Assembly: GCF_049705945.1 (NCBI RefSeq)
Contig: NZ_JBNAMV010000004.1
Span: forward strand, 1,736,001-1,800,000
DNA length: 64,000 nucleotides
Reading direction: 5' to 3'
Source of the DNA: Salarchaeum japonicum_A
GTDB taxonomy: Archaea > Halobacteriota > Halobacteria > Halobacteriales > Halobacteriaceae
Below, piece by piece: positions 49,685-57,225 of this stretch; positions within the stretch are counted from its first letter, which is position 1, and each line of letters starts with the position of its first letter. The notes below the pieces were generated by a model. It ran no database searches. It was not told where the DNA came from and saw only the letters and a program-made list of their open reading frames with translations. Position numbers and translations under genes: made by a program.

Positions 49685-50316
49685 TAGCCGACGCCGACGT
49701 TCTCGTGGACGAACGCCTCGTTTTCGAGTTCGTCCACGAACGCGACCGCGAAGTCCTCCATCGTGATGTAGCTCTCGCCGTCGTCGTCCGCGACGAGTTC
49801 GTCCACGCTCGTTCTGTACTCGCCGGTGCGCTCGCCGGGTTCTATCATCGCCGCGGGCGCGACGTACGTCCACTCGATGTCCTCGGCCTCGCGCAGGCGG
49901 CGGAGCGCGTCGATTGCGGCGCGCGCCAGGCCCTCCCAGTCGTCGGGGAACTCGTCGGTGTCGACGAGCAGCGTGTCGGGCGCGACGTGCAGGCCGCCCG
50001 CGCCGCCCGTCCAGACGAGGCGGTCGACGTCCGCGCGACGCAGTCCCGCGAGCACGGCGTCCATCATCTCGGGGAGGACGTCGGGCGTCTCGCTTCCTGC
50101 GGGGCCGAGCGCGGACGCGACGGCGTCGTGGCCGGCGGCGAGGCGCGCTATCTGGTCGGGGTCGGTGGCGTCGCCGACGACGCTCGTGAAGTCCTCGCCT
50201 TCGATGTCGTCGACGCCGCTCCGGGAGACGCCGGTGACGGTGTGGCCGCGGTCGAGGAGTTCGTCCGTGATTCGGTGGCCGATGCGTCCGCTCGCGCCGA
50301 GCAGTAGTACGCGCAT
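49681..50316 (-). CDS. NAD(P)-binding (NmrA-like/atypical SDR) protein
   Basis: 211 residues with a Rossmann fold: MRVLLLGASGRIGHRITDEL (G-x2-G-x2-G near residues 7-13), SVVGDATDPDQIARLAAGHD and VDRLVWTGGAGGLHV. Similar to the NAD(P)H-binding NmrA-like family (epimerase or redox-sensor-like). No catalytic YxxxK motif is visible. Substrate unknown. It shares its stop CTAG (49681-49684) with the convergent binding-protein gene and lies 59 nt after aspS in the same direction. Confidence 0.82.
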   Translation of the reverse strand: MRVLLLGASGRIGHRITDELLDRGHTVTGVSRSGVDDIEGEDFTSVVGDATDPDQIARLAAGHDAVASALGPAGSETPDVLPEMMDAVLAGLRRADVDRLVWTGGAGGLHVAPDTLLVDTDEFPDDWEGLARAAIDALRRLREAEDIEWTYVAPAAMIEPGERTGEYRTSVDELVADDDGESYITMEDFAVAFVDELENEAFVHENVGVGY

Positions 50317-50375
50317 ACCCGGAGGATTCGTCGCCGCGAGAAAAGGCGTTCGCGAGTGAGCGCGCGCTGCCGGCT

Positions 50376-51686
50376 TTAGGGCGCGAGGCGGTTCGGGTCG
50401 CGCGGGAACAGGATCGCCTCCTTGATGTTCTCGAGCTCGCAGACCTGCTGGACGAGCCGGTCGATACCGAGGCCGTACCCGCCGTGGGGCGGCGTGCCGT
50501 AGCTCAGGGCGTTGAGGTAGAACTCGAAGTTCGACTCGTCCACGCCCTCCGCCTGCATCATCTCGCGCATCGCGTCCACGTCGTGCTGGCGCTGGCCGCC
50601 CGAGGAGAGCTCCTGGCCCTTGTAGATGAGGTCGAACTTCCGGGAGGCGATGTCGTCGCCCTCGACGTTCTGCATGTAGTAGAACTTCTCGTCGGGGTAG
50701 CCGACGACGAAGAAGGCGGGATGACCCTGGTCTTCGAAGTACTCGCCGAGCAGTTTCTCGCCCTTCGTGTCGAGGTCGGTCGGGTCGTCCGGGAAGTGCC
50801 CGAACTCGTCTTCGAGGATGTCGAGCGCCTCGTCGAACGTGACGCGCGGGAAGTCCTCGTCGGGGACGGTGAGGTCGACGCCGAGTTCGTCGAGTTCGGG
50901 TGCGGCGTGCTCCGCGACCTGTTCGAGCGCGTAGCGGAGGCTCTCCTCCTGCACGTCCATCACGTCGTTGTGGTCCTCGATGTACGCGAGTTCGACGTCG
51001 AACATCGCGATTTCGGAGACGTGGCGGCTGGTCGCGAAGTCCTCCGCGCGGAACGCCGTGCCCGTCTCGTAGATCTTGTCGAATCCGGACGCCATCAGGA
51101 TCTGCTTGTAGAGCTGGGGGCTCTGGGAGAGGAAGGCTTCCTCCTCGTAGTAGACGACGGGGAACAGTTCCGCGCCGCCCTCCGCGCCGCCCTTCGAGAT
51201 GAGGGGGGTGTCCACGTCGACGAAGCCCTCCTGTTCGAACCAGTCCTCCATCGCGTCCATCAGCACCGACTTCAGGGTGAAGATGGCTTTCACGTCGGGC
51301 TGGCGGAGGTCGATGCCGCGGTTGTCGAGGCGCGTGGAGAGGTCGGCGTCGACGTCCTTCGAGATTTCGAGCGGGAGCGGGGCGTCCGCCTCGTCGATGA
51401 GGTCGAGGGATTCGGGGACGAGTTCGACGCCGCCCGGGGCCTGCCCGGACTCCGTGACTTCGCCCTCGATGCGGACGACGTCCTCCGCGCCGAGGTCTTC
51501 TGCGGCCTCGAATAGCTCGGGTTCGCGGTCCTCCTTGAACACGGCCTGCAGGAGGCTGTCGCGGTCGCGGACGATGACGAAGACGAGGCCGCCGAGGTCG
51601 CGGAGTTCGTGGACGTGCCCCGCGACGGCGACGGTCTCGCCGTCCATCTCCGGCGTCACGTCGCCGGTGTAGGTGCGGTCTATCAT
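50376..51686 (-). CDS. aspS: Aspartyl-tRNA synthetase (archaeal type)
   Basis: 436 residues, the archaeal-eukaryal length. N-terminal OB-fold for the anticodon (residues ~16-100, VAVAGHVHELRDLGGLVFVI), then the class II core: motif 1 region WFEQEGFVDVDTPLISKGGA, motif 2 FRAEDFATSRHVSEIAMFDV and motif 3 GYGLGIDRLVQQV, ending FPRDPNRLAP. Charges tRNA-Asp; archaeal enzymes of this kind may also make Asp-tRNA-Asn for GatCAB, which cannot be told here. Confidence 0.96.
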   Translation of the reverse strand: MIDRTYTGDVTPEMDGETVAVAGHVHELRDLGGLVFVIVRDRDSLLQAVFKEDREPELFEAAEDLGAEDVVRIEGEVTESGQAPGGVELVPESLDLIDEADAPLPLEISKDVDADLSTRLDNRGIDLRQPDVKAIFTLKSVLMDAMEDWFEQEGFVDVDTPLISKGGAEGGAELFPVVYYEEEAFLSQSPQLYKQILMASGFDKIYETGTAFRAEDFATSRHVSEIAMFDVELAYIEDHNDVMDVQEESLRYALEQVAEHAAPELDELGVDLTVPDEDFPRVTFDEALDILEDEFGHFPDDPTDLDTKGEKLLGEYFEDQGHPAFFVVGYPDEKFYYMQNVEGDDIASRKFDLIYKGQELSSGGQRQHDVDAMREMMQAEGVDESNFEFYLNALSYGTPPHGGYGLGIDRLVQQVCELENIKEAILFPRDPNRLAP

Positions 51687-51771
51687 CTACAGTCGCGTAG
51701 TCTACTCGTCCACTTGACTACTGCTATCTTGCCCGGAAACTTCTATGTGGCCGGCCGTCCCAGTTTCGTGT

Positions 51772-52029
51772 ATGAGTGACCTCGTGCTGTACTCGCTCGA
51801 CGGGTGTCCGTACTGCCAGCGGGTTCATGACGCCCTCGACGACCACGGTATCGACTACGACACGAAGTGGGTGGAGGGCTTGCACTCGAAGCGCAACGAG
51901 GTCAAGCGCGTGAGCGGCCAGCGCGCCGTTCCCGTCCTCATCGACGAGGAGCGCGGCGTGACGATGCCGGAGAGCAGCAACATTCTGGAGTACGTGGAGC
52001 GGACGCTCGCGCCGCGGGCGGAGGCCTGA
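51772..52029 (+). CDS. Glutaredoxin-like thiol oxidoreductase
   Basis: 85 residues from ATG 51772. The redox motif CPYC is at residues 12-15 (YSLDGCPYCQRV), the cis-Pro strand is RAVPVLIDEE and the C-terminal GST-like segment is MPESSNILEYVERTL. Small thioredoxin fold with a GST-N-like end. Haloarchaea lack glutathione, so partners such as gamma-glutamylcysteine are inferred. It lies one nt before the cobalamin adenosyltransferase gene, so they are one operon. Confidence 0.9.
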   Translation: MSDLVLYSLDGCPYCQRVHDALDDHGIDYDTKWVEGLHSKRNEVKRVSGQRAVPVLIDEERGVTMPESSNILEYVERTLAPRAEA

Positions 52030-52030
52030 G

Positions 52031-52564
52031 ATGAAGATTTACACGAAGCGCGGCGACGAGGGGCAGACGGACCTCCGGGACATGTCGCGGGTGTCGAAGA
52101 CGAGCCACCGCATCGAGGCCTACGGGACGGTGGACGAGGCGAACTCGCTGCTCGGGACGGTGCGACCGACGGGCTACGAGGACGTGGACGGCTGGCTGGA
52201 GACGATTCAGAACCACCTGCACGTCGTGCAGGCCGACCTCGCGAACCCCGAACCGGAGGAGGGCGACCCGGTGGTGGCGGAGGAACACACCGCGCAGGTG
52301 GAGTCGTTCATCGACACCGCGGACGAGGAACTGGAGCCGTTACAGCGCTTCGTCCTCCCCGGTGGGAGCGAGGCGGGGGCGAAACTCCATCACGCGCGGT
52401 CGGTGTGTCGGCGCGCGGAGCGCCGCGTCGTCGCGCTCGCCGGCGAGGAGGAGATAAACGAGGAAGCGGTCGCGTACCTGAATCGGCTGTCGGACGCGCT
52501 GTTCGAGTTCGCGCGCCTCGTGAACGCCCGCGAGGGCGTGCCCGAGGAGTCGCCTACGTACTGA
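52031..52564 (+). CDS. Cob(I)alamin adenosyltransferase (PduO/MMAB type)
   Basis: 177 residues. The ATP-binding N-terminus YTKRGDEGQTDL, AYGTVDEANSLLGTVRP and LPGGSEAGAKLHHARSVCRR-AERR are the PduO signatures. Converts cob(I)alamin plus ATP to adenosylcobalamin, the cofactor of methylmalonyl-CoA mutase; this fits with the propionyl-CoA-type carboxylase at the end of the window. It overlaps the convergent adenine deaminase gene by 11 nt. Confidence 0.93.
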   Translation: MKIYTKRGDEGQTDLRDMSRVSKTSHRIEAYGTVDEANSLLGTVRPTGYEDVDGWLETIQNHLHVVQADLANPEPEEGDPVVAEEHTAQVESFIDTADEELEPLQRFVLPGGSEAGAKLHHARSVCRRAERRVVALAGEEEINEEAVAYLNRLSDALFEFARLVNAREGVPEESPTY

Positions 52565-54260
52565 GCCCGACGGTCTCCCTGTTCTTCACGTCCGCGTAGC
52601 CGTCCGGGGTGAGTTTGAGCGCGGGAACGCCGACGAACGTGAGCGTCTGGAGCGCGAGGAACGGCCGGTCGGCGGTGACGCCGATGCGTCGGAGGGCTTC
52701 GTCGACGGCGCCGATGTGTTGTTCGGTTTCGGTCACGTCCAGCGTGGTGCAGAAGCCGTAGAGCGGCGCGGGGAGTTCCGTGACGACCTCGCCGTCCTCG
52801 ACGACGACCCAGCCACCGCCGAGGTCGGCGAGGCGGTCGGCCGCAGTTCGCATGTCCGTGTCGTTCGTGCCGACGGCGAGCACGCCCGCGGTCTCCCACG
52901 TGATGGTGGTCGCGACCGCTCCCGCGTCCATGCCGACGCCGGTGAGGAAGCCGACGAACCCGCCGCGGTCCGCGGGGCTCCGGTCGTAGAGCGCGGCCTT
53001 CAGCACGCCCGCGTCCGGGTTCGCGTGCAGTTCGCCGTTCCGAACGTCCGGCGTGACGGTCGTCTCCGAGGTGAGGAGGCCGCCCTCGTGCTTGATGGCG
53101 CGCACGCGCTCGGCGTCGTCGGGCGCTGGAACCGTGAGGAAGTCGTCGGGGAGTCGGGGCGTAGTGTCGGACGCGTCTTCGGGGTAGTCGTGGGGTCGAG
53201 GGCTGACTTGGAGGTCGTGGGTGTCCACGACGACCTCGCCGCCCGCGACGACGGTGGAGACGTCCACGTCGTCCAACGAGTCGAGGACGAGGATGTCGGC
53301 GTCCGAGCCCGGCGCGAGCGTGCCCTTCCCGTCCAGTCCGAAGTGCTTCGCGGGCGTGAGCGTGGCCATCCGGAGCGCGTCCACGGGGTCGACGCCTTCC
53401 TCGATTGCGCGCTCGACGGCGGTGTCCATCGCGCCGTCAACGAGGTCGCGCGGCCACGTGCCGTCGGTGGAGAGCGAGAAGTCGGCGTCCCCGACGTCCG
53501 CGTAGGCCTCGCCGAGGGCTTCCGCGTCGTCGCGGATGGTGCCGACGCGCGCGATGCTGTGGACGCCGTTCTCGACTCTGGCGACGTGGTCGCGGCCGCT
53601 GATGGATTCGTGGTCGTCGTCCACCCATGTCGCGAGTTCCGCGAGCGCATCGCCGCGGCAGCCGGCGGCGTGGGAGCCGACGGTGAGCCCGCGGTCGTGC
53701 GCGGCGTCGTAGAGGTCGTGGACGGGACTCGGTTCGCCGACGGCGTGAATCCACGCGGCTTCGCCGACGCCGACGACGCGGTCGCGGTCGAGGGTGGCGG
53801 CGAGGTCGTCGGGCGTGCAGAGCGGGCTGGTGAACGTGTCGAGGCAGGGGCCGGGCGGGACGGTGGTGTAGACGGAGACGGGGAGGTCGCGGGTGGCGTC
53901 GAGCATCGCGTCGACGGCGTCGGGGCCGGCGAGTTCGCCCCAGGACGCGAGTTCGGTGACGAGCGTGGTGGTGCCGCCGCGGAGCGCGTACTGGTACGCG
54001 TAGTCGAACGCCTGGTGGAGGTCGACGTGGGTATGAGCGTCCACGAACCCGGGGACGACGGCTTTCTCGCTGGCTTCGACGACGGTGGTGTCGGGGCCGG
54101 TGACGCGGTCGGGGTCGTCGGTGAGCGCGGCGACAGTGCCGTCCACGACCGCGACGGCCACGCTGTCGAACTGTCGGGTTTCGGGGCGGTAGACGCGGCC
54201 GCCGCGGACGACGAGGTCGGCGTGCTGGTCGCCGCGTGCGACGCGCTGGATGTCGCTCAC
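52554..54260 (-). CDS. ade: Adenine deaminase
   Basis: 568 residues, the AdeC family length. Metal site DAHTHVDLHQAF at the start of the barrel; further ligands in WIHAVGEPSPVHDLYDAAHD and LTVGSHAAGCRGDA and LSTDGTWPRDLV. The C-terminal adenine-deaminase domain holds GVGMDAGAVATTITWETAGV. It makes hypoxanthine and NH3 from adenine in purine salvage; the E. coli enzyme uses iron or manganese. The frame extends to 54392 without a good start; GTG 54260 (MSDIQRVARGDQHADL when initiated) fits the family. A 9-codon open frame ends over the GTG. Two DtxR-type operators lie 115-165 nt upstream. Confidence 0.9.
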   Translation of the reverse strand: MSDIQRVARGDQHADLVVRGGRVYRPETRQFDSVAVAVVDGTVAALTDDPDRVTGPDTTVVEASEKAVVPGFVDAHTHVDLHQAFDYAYQYALRGGTTTLVTELASWGELAGPDAVDAMLDATRDLPVSVYTTVPPGPCLDTFTSPLCTPDDLAATLDRDRVVGVGEAAWIHAVGEPSPVHDLYDAAHDRGLTVGSHAAGCRGDALAELATWVDDDHESISGRDHVARVENGVHSIARVGTIRDDAEALGEAYADVGDADFSLSTDGTWPRDLVDGAMDTAVERAIEEGVDPVDALRMATLTPAKHFGLDGKGTLAPGSDADILVLDSLDDVDVSTVVAGGEVVVDTHDLQVSPRPHDYPEDASDTTPRLPDDFLTVPAPDDAERVRAIKHEGGLLTSETTVTPDVRNGELHANPDAGVLKAALYDRSPADRGGFVGFLTGVGMDAGAVATTITWETAGVLAVGTNDTDMRTAADRLADLGGGWVVVEDGEVVTELPAPLYGFCTTLDVTETEQHIGAVDEALRRIGVTADRPFLALQTLTFVGVPALKLTPDGYADVKNRETVGLST

Positions 54261-54283
54261 GGGGACCACTCCGTCTCTGGCAT
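54257..54283 (-). other. Eight-residue upstream mini-ORF overlapping the ade start
   Basis: ATG at 54283 reads MPETEWSP and stops at TGA within GTGA, where GTG is the ade start. It is the first ATG of the predicted leader. It may couple or limit translation of ade; it could also be chance. Confidence 0.35.
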
Positions 54284-54375
54284 AGGAATGGGGTGTTCCG
54301 GCGGCGTGAAAGCGGTTGTGATAGCCGCCGGAGTGGGACAGACAACGCCGGAAGTGATGCCAACCGACGCTAGTT

Positions 54376-54389
54376 TTAGGCACGCCTAA
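54376..54389. promoter_or_regulatory. DtxR-type iron operator 1 upstream of ade
   Basis: TTAGGCACGCCTAA, with arms identical to the operator at 48436. On the minus strand it comes 5 nt after a TATA-like CTTTAGT, the same order and similar spacing as at the iron-binding lipoprotein gene. Confidence 0.7.
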
Positions 54390-54394
54390 CAACG

Positions 54395-54402
54395 ACTAAA
54401 GC
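54395..54402 (-). promoter_or_regulatory. TATA-like element directed toward ade
   Basis: GCTTTAGT on the minus strand between the two operators. It would start RNA near 54370, about 110 nt before the ade GTG. Confidence 0.4.
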
Positions 54403-54410
54403 GTTCCGAT

Positions 54411-54424
54411 TTAGGTCAGCCTAA
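54411..54424. promoter_or_regulatory. DtxR-type iron operator 2 upstream of ade
   Basis: TTAGGTCAGCCTAA, extended to TTTAGG...CCTAAA; 35 bp centre to centre from operator 1. It also overlaps the AT-rich CCTAAAATATT, which could be a promoter in either direction. Confidence 0.7.
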
Positions 54425-54568
54425 AATATTGCTGCGGTGGCCGCCGACACCACGCCGAACGCACCGGTACGACCGCCCAGGACGACCGCACTACGTCTCG
54501 CGACCGCCCCAACAACGCCCGGTCGGAATAAGCAGTCTTAAGTTTTCCACCCGACTACCGATGAGTGA

Positions 54569-54643
54569 GGGTCGGTGGTCTAGTTCGGTTATGACGGCTC
54601 CTTCACACGGAGCAGGCCGGCGGTTCGAATCCGCCCCGACCCA
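54569..54643 (+). tRNA. tRNA-Val (anticodon CAC)
   Basis: Full cloverleaf by eye: acceptor GGGTCGG/CCGACCC, seven perfect pairs; anticodon stem GCTCC/GGAGC with loop TTCACAC and anticodon CAC; T-arm GGCGG-TTCGAAT-CCGCC; discriminator A. No intron and no encoded CCA. CTTAAGTTTT about 25-30 nt upstream is a likely TATA. Confidence 0.96.
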
Positions 54644-54731
54644 CTGTCTTCTGTCGTGAACGTTCAGTGAGCGACGAATCCGTGCGCAGTGATTCCGACA
54701 ATTTTTGTCGGTGGAGCGCGGTTGGTGTGGT

Positions 54732-55049
54732 ATGCCTAGTCGTGGTTCCGCTGGTGGGTCGCGTGCGCGGTTGCCCGAGGTGGTGCCGTTCGAGGTGTCT
54801 CGGGTGTCGCGGGAGAACTGGGAGAATGGGTCGCAGGTCGCCGATGCTGCGGCGTCGTCGCTCCGCGGTCGGTGGGGGACCGTGGGGTCGTCGTGGGAGG
54901 TGTCGGTGTTCGTGGCGACGCGGGAGACGGTGCTGTTGCGGGTGCGGACGCCGGTCGGTCGCGAGCGGTTCTACGAGACGACGCAGCGGGACGTGCAGGG
55001 CGTGGTGACGGCGCTCAGCACGTCGTCGCGGTGGCGGCAACTGGACTAG
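54732..55049 (+). CDS. Small protein of unknown function
   Basis: 105 residues from ATG 54732. Not recognised. The N-terminal 20 residues are Gly/Arg/Ser-rich; the rest looks like a small beta-sheet domain (SSWEVSVFVATRETVLLRVR, RFYETTQRDVQGVVTALSTS). The downstream gene on the other strand shares its stop palindrome CTAG (55046-55049), an arrangement seen at two other convergent pairs in the window, which supports it being real. The ACAATTTTTGTC sequence 20-30 nt upstream may be a promoter. Confidence 0.6.
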   Translation: MPSRGSAGGSRARLPEVVPFEVSRVSRENWENGSQVADAAASSLRGRWGTVGSSWEVSVFVATRETVLLRVRTPVGRERFYETTQRDVQGVVTALSTSSRWRQLD

Positions 55050-55741
55050 TTTTCGTCGGTGAGGCCGCGGCGGATTGCGCGCACGAGGGCTTCGATTTCG
55101 TCGGGTTCGGCGTCGAGACTGAGGTCGAGGCTGAGCGCGAGCGCGTCGCTTCCGGCTTGGGTTCCGGGGTCGGTGTTCACGTCGAGCGCGTCGCTCGCGA
55201 GGAGCGTGGTCACCAGGCTGTCGAGGTCGGTGGGCTGAGTCTCGTTCGCGTCGTCGGGGAGTCGGTAGGTGTCGTCGTCGCGGTCGAGCACGCCCGCCCA
55301 GTCGTAGAGGTCGAGGAGCGTGTGGAGGCCGGTGTCGGCGCGTCCCTCGGGTTCGTGGCCGGTGATGGCGGCGAGCAAGGCGTGGAGGCGGTCCTCGGTG
55401 AGTGGGTTGTCGCGGAGGACGCCGCGGATGTCTGCGGTGGGCGGCCAGTCGTCGAGGAGGCGTCGGGCGTGGTCGCGCGCGGCGTCCTCGTCGCCGTCCC
55501 GGAGCGCGCTCGCGAATCGGCCGCCGTCCGCGGTGAGTTCGTGCTGTTGGCCGTCGGGTTCGAGAACGCTGAGGGATTCGAGGAACGGCGTCTGTCGGCC
55601 GACGGCGTCGCTCACGTCGAGTTCGCTCGCCGCGTCCTTCGTGTACACCGGGCCGTCGGTCGCGCCGGCCGCCGCCCACCCCGAGATGATGTCGAGGAGG
55701 GTGTCGCGGTCGACGCCCTTCGGAATCGCGTGCTCACCCAT
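55046..55741 (-). CDS. Haloarchaeal protein of unknown function
   Basis: 231 residues, acidic, apparently soluble and mostly helical. An N-terminal helical stretch (KGVDRDTLLDIISGWAAAGA), a small winged-helix-like part (YTKDAASELDVSDAVGRQTP, FLESLSVLEPDGQQHELTAD) and a longer helical C-terminal region. It resembles the DUF5343-type organisation, but I am not certain. It lies 63 nt upstream of, and in the opposite sense to, nothing coding; the DNA methyltransferase gene ends 63 nt away on the same strand. Confidence 0.65.
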   Translation of the reverse strand: MGEHAIPKGVDRDTLLDIISGWAAAGATDGPVYTKDAASELDVSDAVGRQTPFLESLSVLEPDGQQHELTADGGRFASALRDGDEDAARDHARRLLDDWPPTADIRGVLRDNPLTEDRLHALLAAITGHEPEGRADTGLHTLLDLYDWAGVLDRDDDTYRLPDDANETQPTDLDSLVTTLLASDALDVNTDPGTQAGSDALALSLDLSLDAEPDEIEALVRAIRRGLTDEN

Positions 55742-55804
55742 CAGTCGGGCGTTCCGGCGCGCGCGACAAAAAGCGAGCGGCCGTTCGGACGAATCTCGGG
55801 CGGC

Positions 55805-56824
55805 TCAGACCGGGGTGTGGGTGGCGCGGTAGCCGTCCTCGATGGCTTCGATGTCGGTGACTGCGTAGAGTTGGATGTCGCGTTCGCGCTTGGTGCGGAC
55901 GGGAACGTCGTAGTTCGACGCGTCGTACGCGAGGTCGTCGTCGGTTCGTTCGACGTACGCGCGGTGGGCGTCGAGGCGCTCGCGCGCCACGGTTCGCGAG
56001 CGCTCCGGGAGCGCCGAGACGGTGTCCGCGAACCGCTCGACGAGCGACGCGTCGAGTTCGTAGCTGACGGAGTTCCTGCCGGCGCACATCGCGGCGGTCG
56101 TGGTGGTGCCGGTTCCCCAGAAGGGGTCGAGAACGAGATCGCCGCGCGTCGAGTACATGTTCACGAGGCGGTAGGGGAGTTCGAACGGGAAGGCCGCGGA
56201 GCGCTCGCGGTCGGCGTTCTCGACCGACTGGAGTTCGCCCGTGATGTCCGTCCAGAGGTCGCTGAACCACTCGTTTCGCTCCTCCCAGAAGTACGCGGAC
56301 GCGTAGCGGTCGTCGTCCATCGGCTCGAACCCGCGCTTCCCGCCCTTGCGGAAGACGAGGACGTACTCGTGTTCGAGCGTGACGTACGCGTTCGGCGGGA
56401 GCATCCCGCTCCCCATGAACTTCGCGGCGCTGTTCGTCGGTTTCCGCCAGACGATTTCGGGGAGCGGGCTCAGCCCGCGTTCCGTGAGCGCGCTCGTGAC
56501 GCGGGCGTGGTTCGGGTAGACGCGGAACTCGTCCAGGTTCCGCGTGGCGTCCCCGACGTTCACGCACGCGATACCGCCCTCGGCGAGGACGCGCGCGAGT
56601 TCGTCCCAGACCGCGTCCAACTGGGCGTGCATCCGCTCGAACGCCGCCTCGCCGTCCGCGGCGTCGAGCGCGTCCCCGACCGCGGGGTCGGCCTCGCGGA
56701 AGAGGTCGTCCCACATCTCTATCATCGGGTACGGGGGTGAGGTGACGACGAGGTCCACCGAGCCGTCGGGGATGGCGGCCATGTCGCGGGCGTCCGCGGC
56801 GAGCGTGCGGTGGGTGGTCTGCAT
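55805..56824 (-). CDS. zim: DNA methyltransferase, probably the haloarchaeal CTAG (N4-cytosine) type
   Basis: 339 residues from ATG 56824. Amino-methyltransferase with motif IV TSPPYP at residues 28-33 near the N-terminus and SAM motif I LVLDPFWGTGTTTTAAM near residue 245, the circularly permuted beta-class order. LPEIVWRKPTNSAAKFMGSG is the conserved middle segment. N4C or N6A methylation fits the motif; the overall pattern resembles Zim, the CTAG methylase widespread in haloarchaea, but this is judged from memory. No restriction partner is next to it, so it is probably a solitary regulatory methylase. CTAG is rare in haloarchaeal genomes. Confidence 0.72.
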   Translation of the reverse strand: MQTTHRTLAADARDMAAIPDGSVDLVVTSPPYPMIEMWDDLFREADPAVGDALDAADGEAAFERMHAQLDAVWDELARVLAEGGIACVNVGDATRNLDEFRVYPNHARVTSALTERGLSPLPEIVWRKPTNSAAKFMGSGMLPPNAYVTLEHEYVLVFRKGGKRGFEPMDDDRYASAYFWEERNEWFSDLWTDITGELQSVENADRERSAAFPFELPYRLVNMYSTRGDLVLDPFWGTGTTTTAAMCAGRNSVSYELDASLVERFADTVSALPERSRTVARERLDAHRAYVERTDDDLAYDASNYDVPVRTKRERDIQLYAVTDIEAIEDGYRATHTPV

Positions 56825-56850
56825 TCGTTCGCGTACTCGACGGGCCGCCA

Positions 56851-57135
56851 CTAGGGTGTTTTCCTCTCCGCCAGCCCGGCGACCTGGAGGACGCGGAGAA
56901 CGGCGAGGTAGAGTATGCAGACCGCGATGACGAGGATGCCGAGGAGGGAGACGAGCGCGGAGAGCGGGACGAACCGCGCTTCGAACCGATAGTAGCCGAG
57001 GTTCCCCGCGGCGACCGCGACGACGGCCGCGACCGCGGCGACGGTGATGAGGGAGAGCCCGGAGAGCACGATGGCGGCGATCCACGGGTGAACGAACCGA
57101 TTGAGGAACGCGCGAACCGAGCCGAACACGGACAT
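56851..57135 (-). CDS. Small two-helix membrane protein of unknown function
   Basis: 94 residues from ATG 57135. Two hydrophobic spans (IAAIVLSGLSLITVAAVAAV and FVPLSALVSLLGILVIAVCI), with short charged ends. Not recognised. It stands 26 nt upstream of the methyltransferase gene in the same direction, so the two may share a message. Start divergent from the HTH-10 gene across 90 nt. Confidence 0.65.
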   Translation of the reverse strand: MSVFGSVRAFLNRFVHPWIAAIVLSGLSLITVAAVAAVVAVAAGNLGYYRFEARFVPLSALVSLLGILVIAVCILYLAVLRVLQVAGLAERKTP

Positions 57136-57225
57136 GGAGTCGGGTACGCGGGCGGGGGAGAAGTGTGGTGCGGTTTCCGCGAGGTCGGACAACGCGCCTA
57201 AGTGTCGGCGTACCGCACTCTCGGT

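Larger units (their letters stand above)
54261..54568. other. Gene-free regulatory stretch between ade and tRNA-Val
   Basis: About 308 nt with no supported coding frame. It contains two DtxR-type palindromes (54376-54389, 54411-54424), a TATA-like site between them on the minus strand, the mini-ORF before ade and, at its end, the promoter of tRNA-Val (CTTAAGTTTT at about 54537-54546). The 54290-54370 part would be the leader of ade if the inferred promoter is used. Nothing else was seen. Confidence 0.6.

Noticed and set aside
54429..54659. A frame that would place a small gene behind the double iron operator on the plus strand.
   Set aside because: Starts with TTG, runs through the tRNA-Val gene, composition is that of non-coding DNA.
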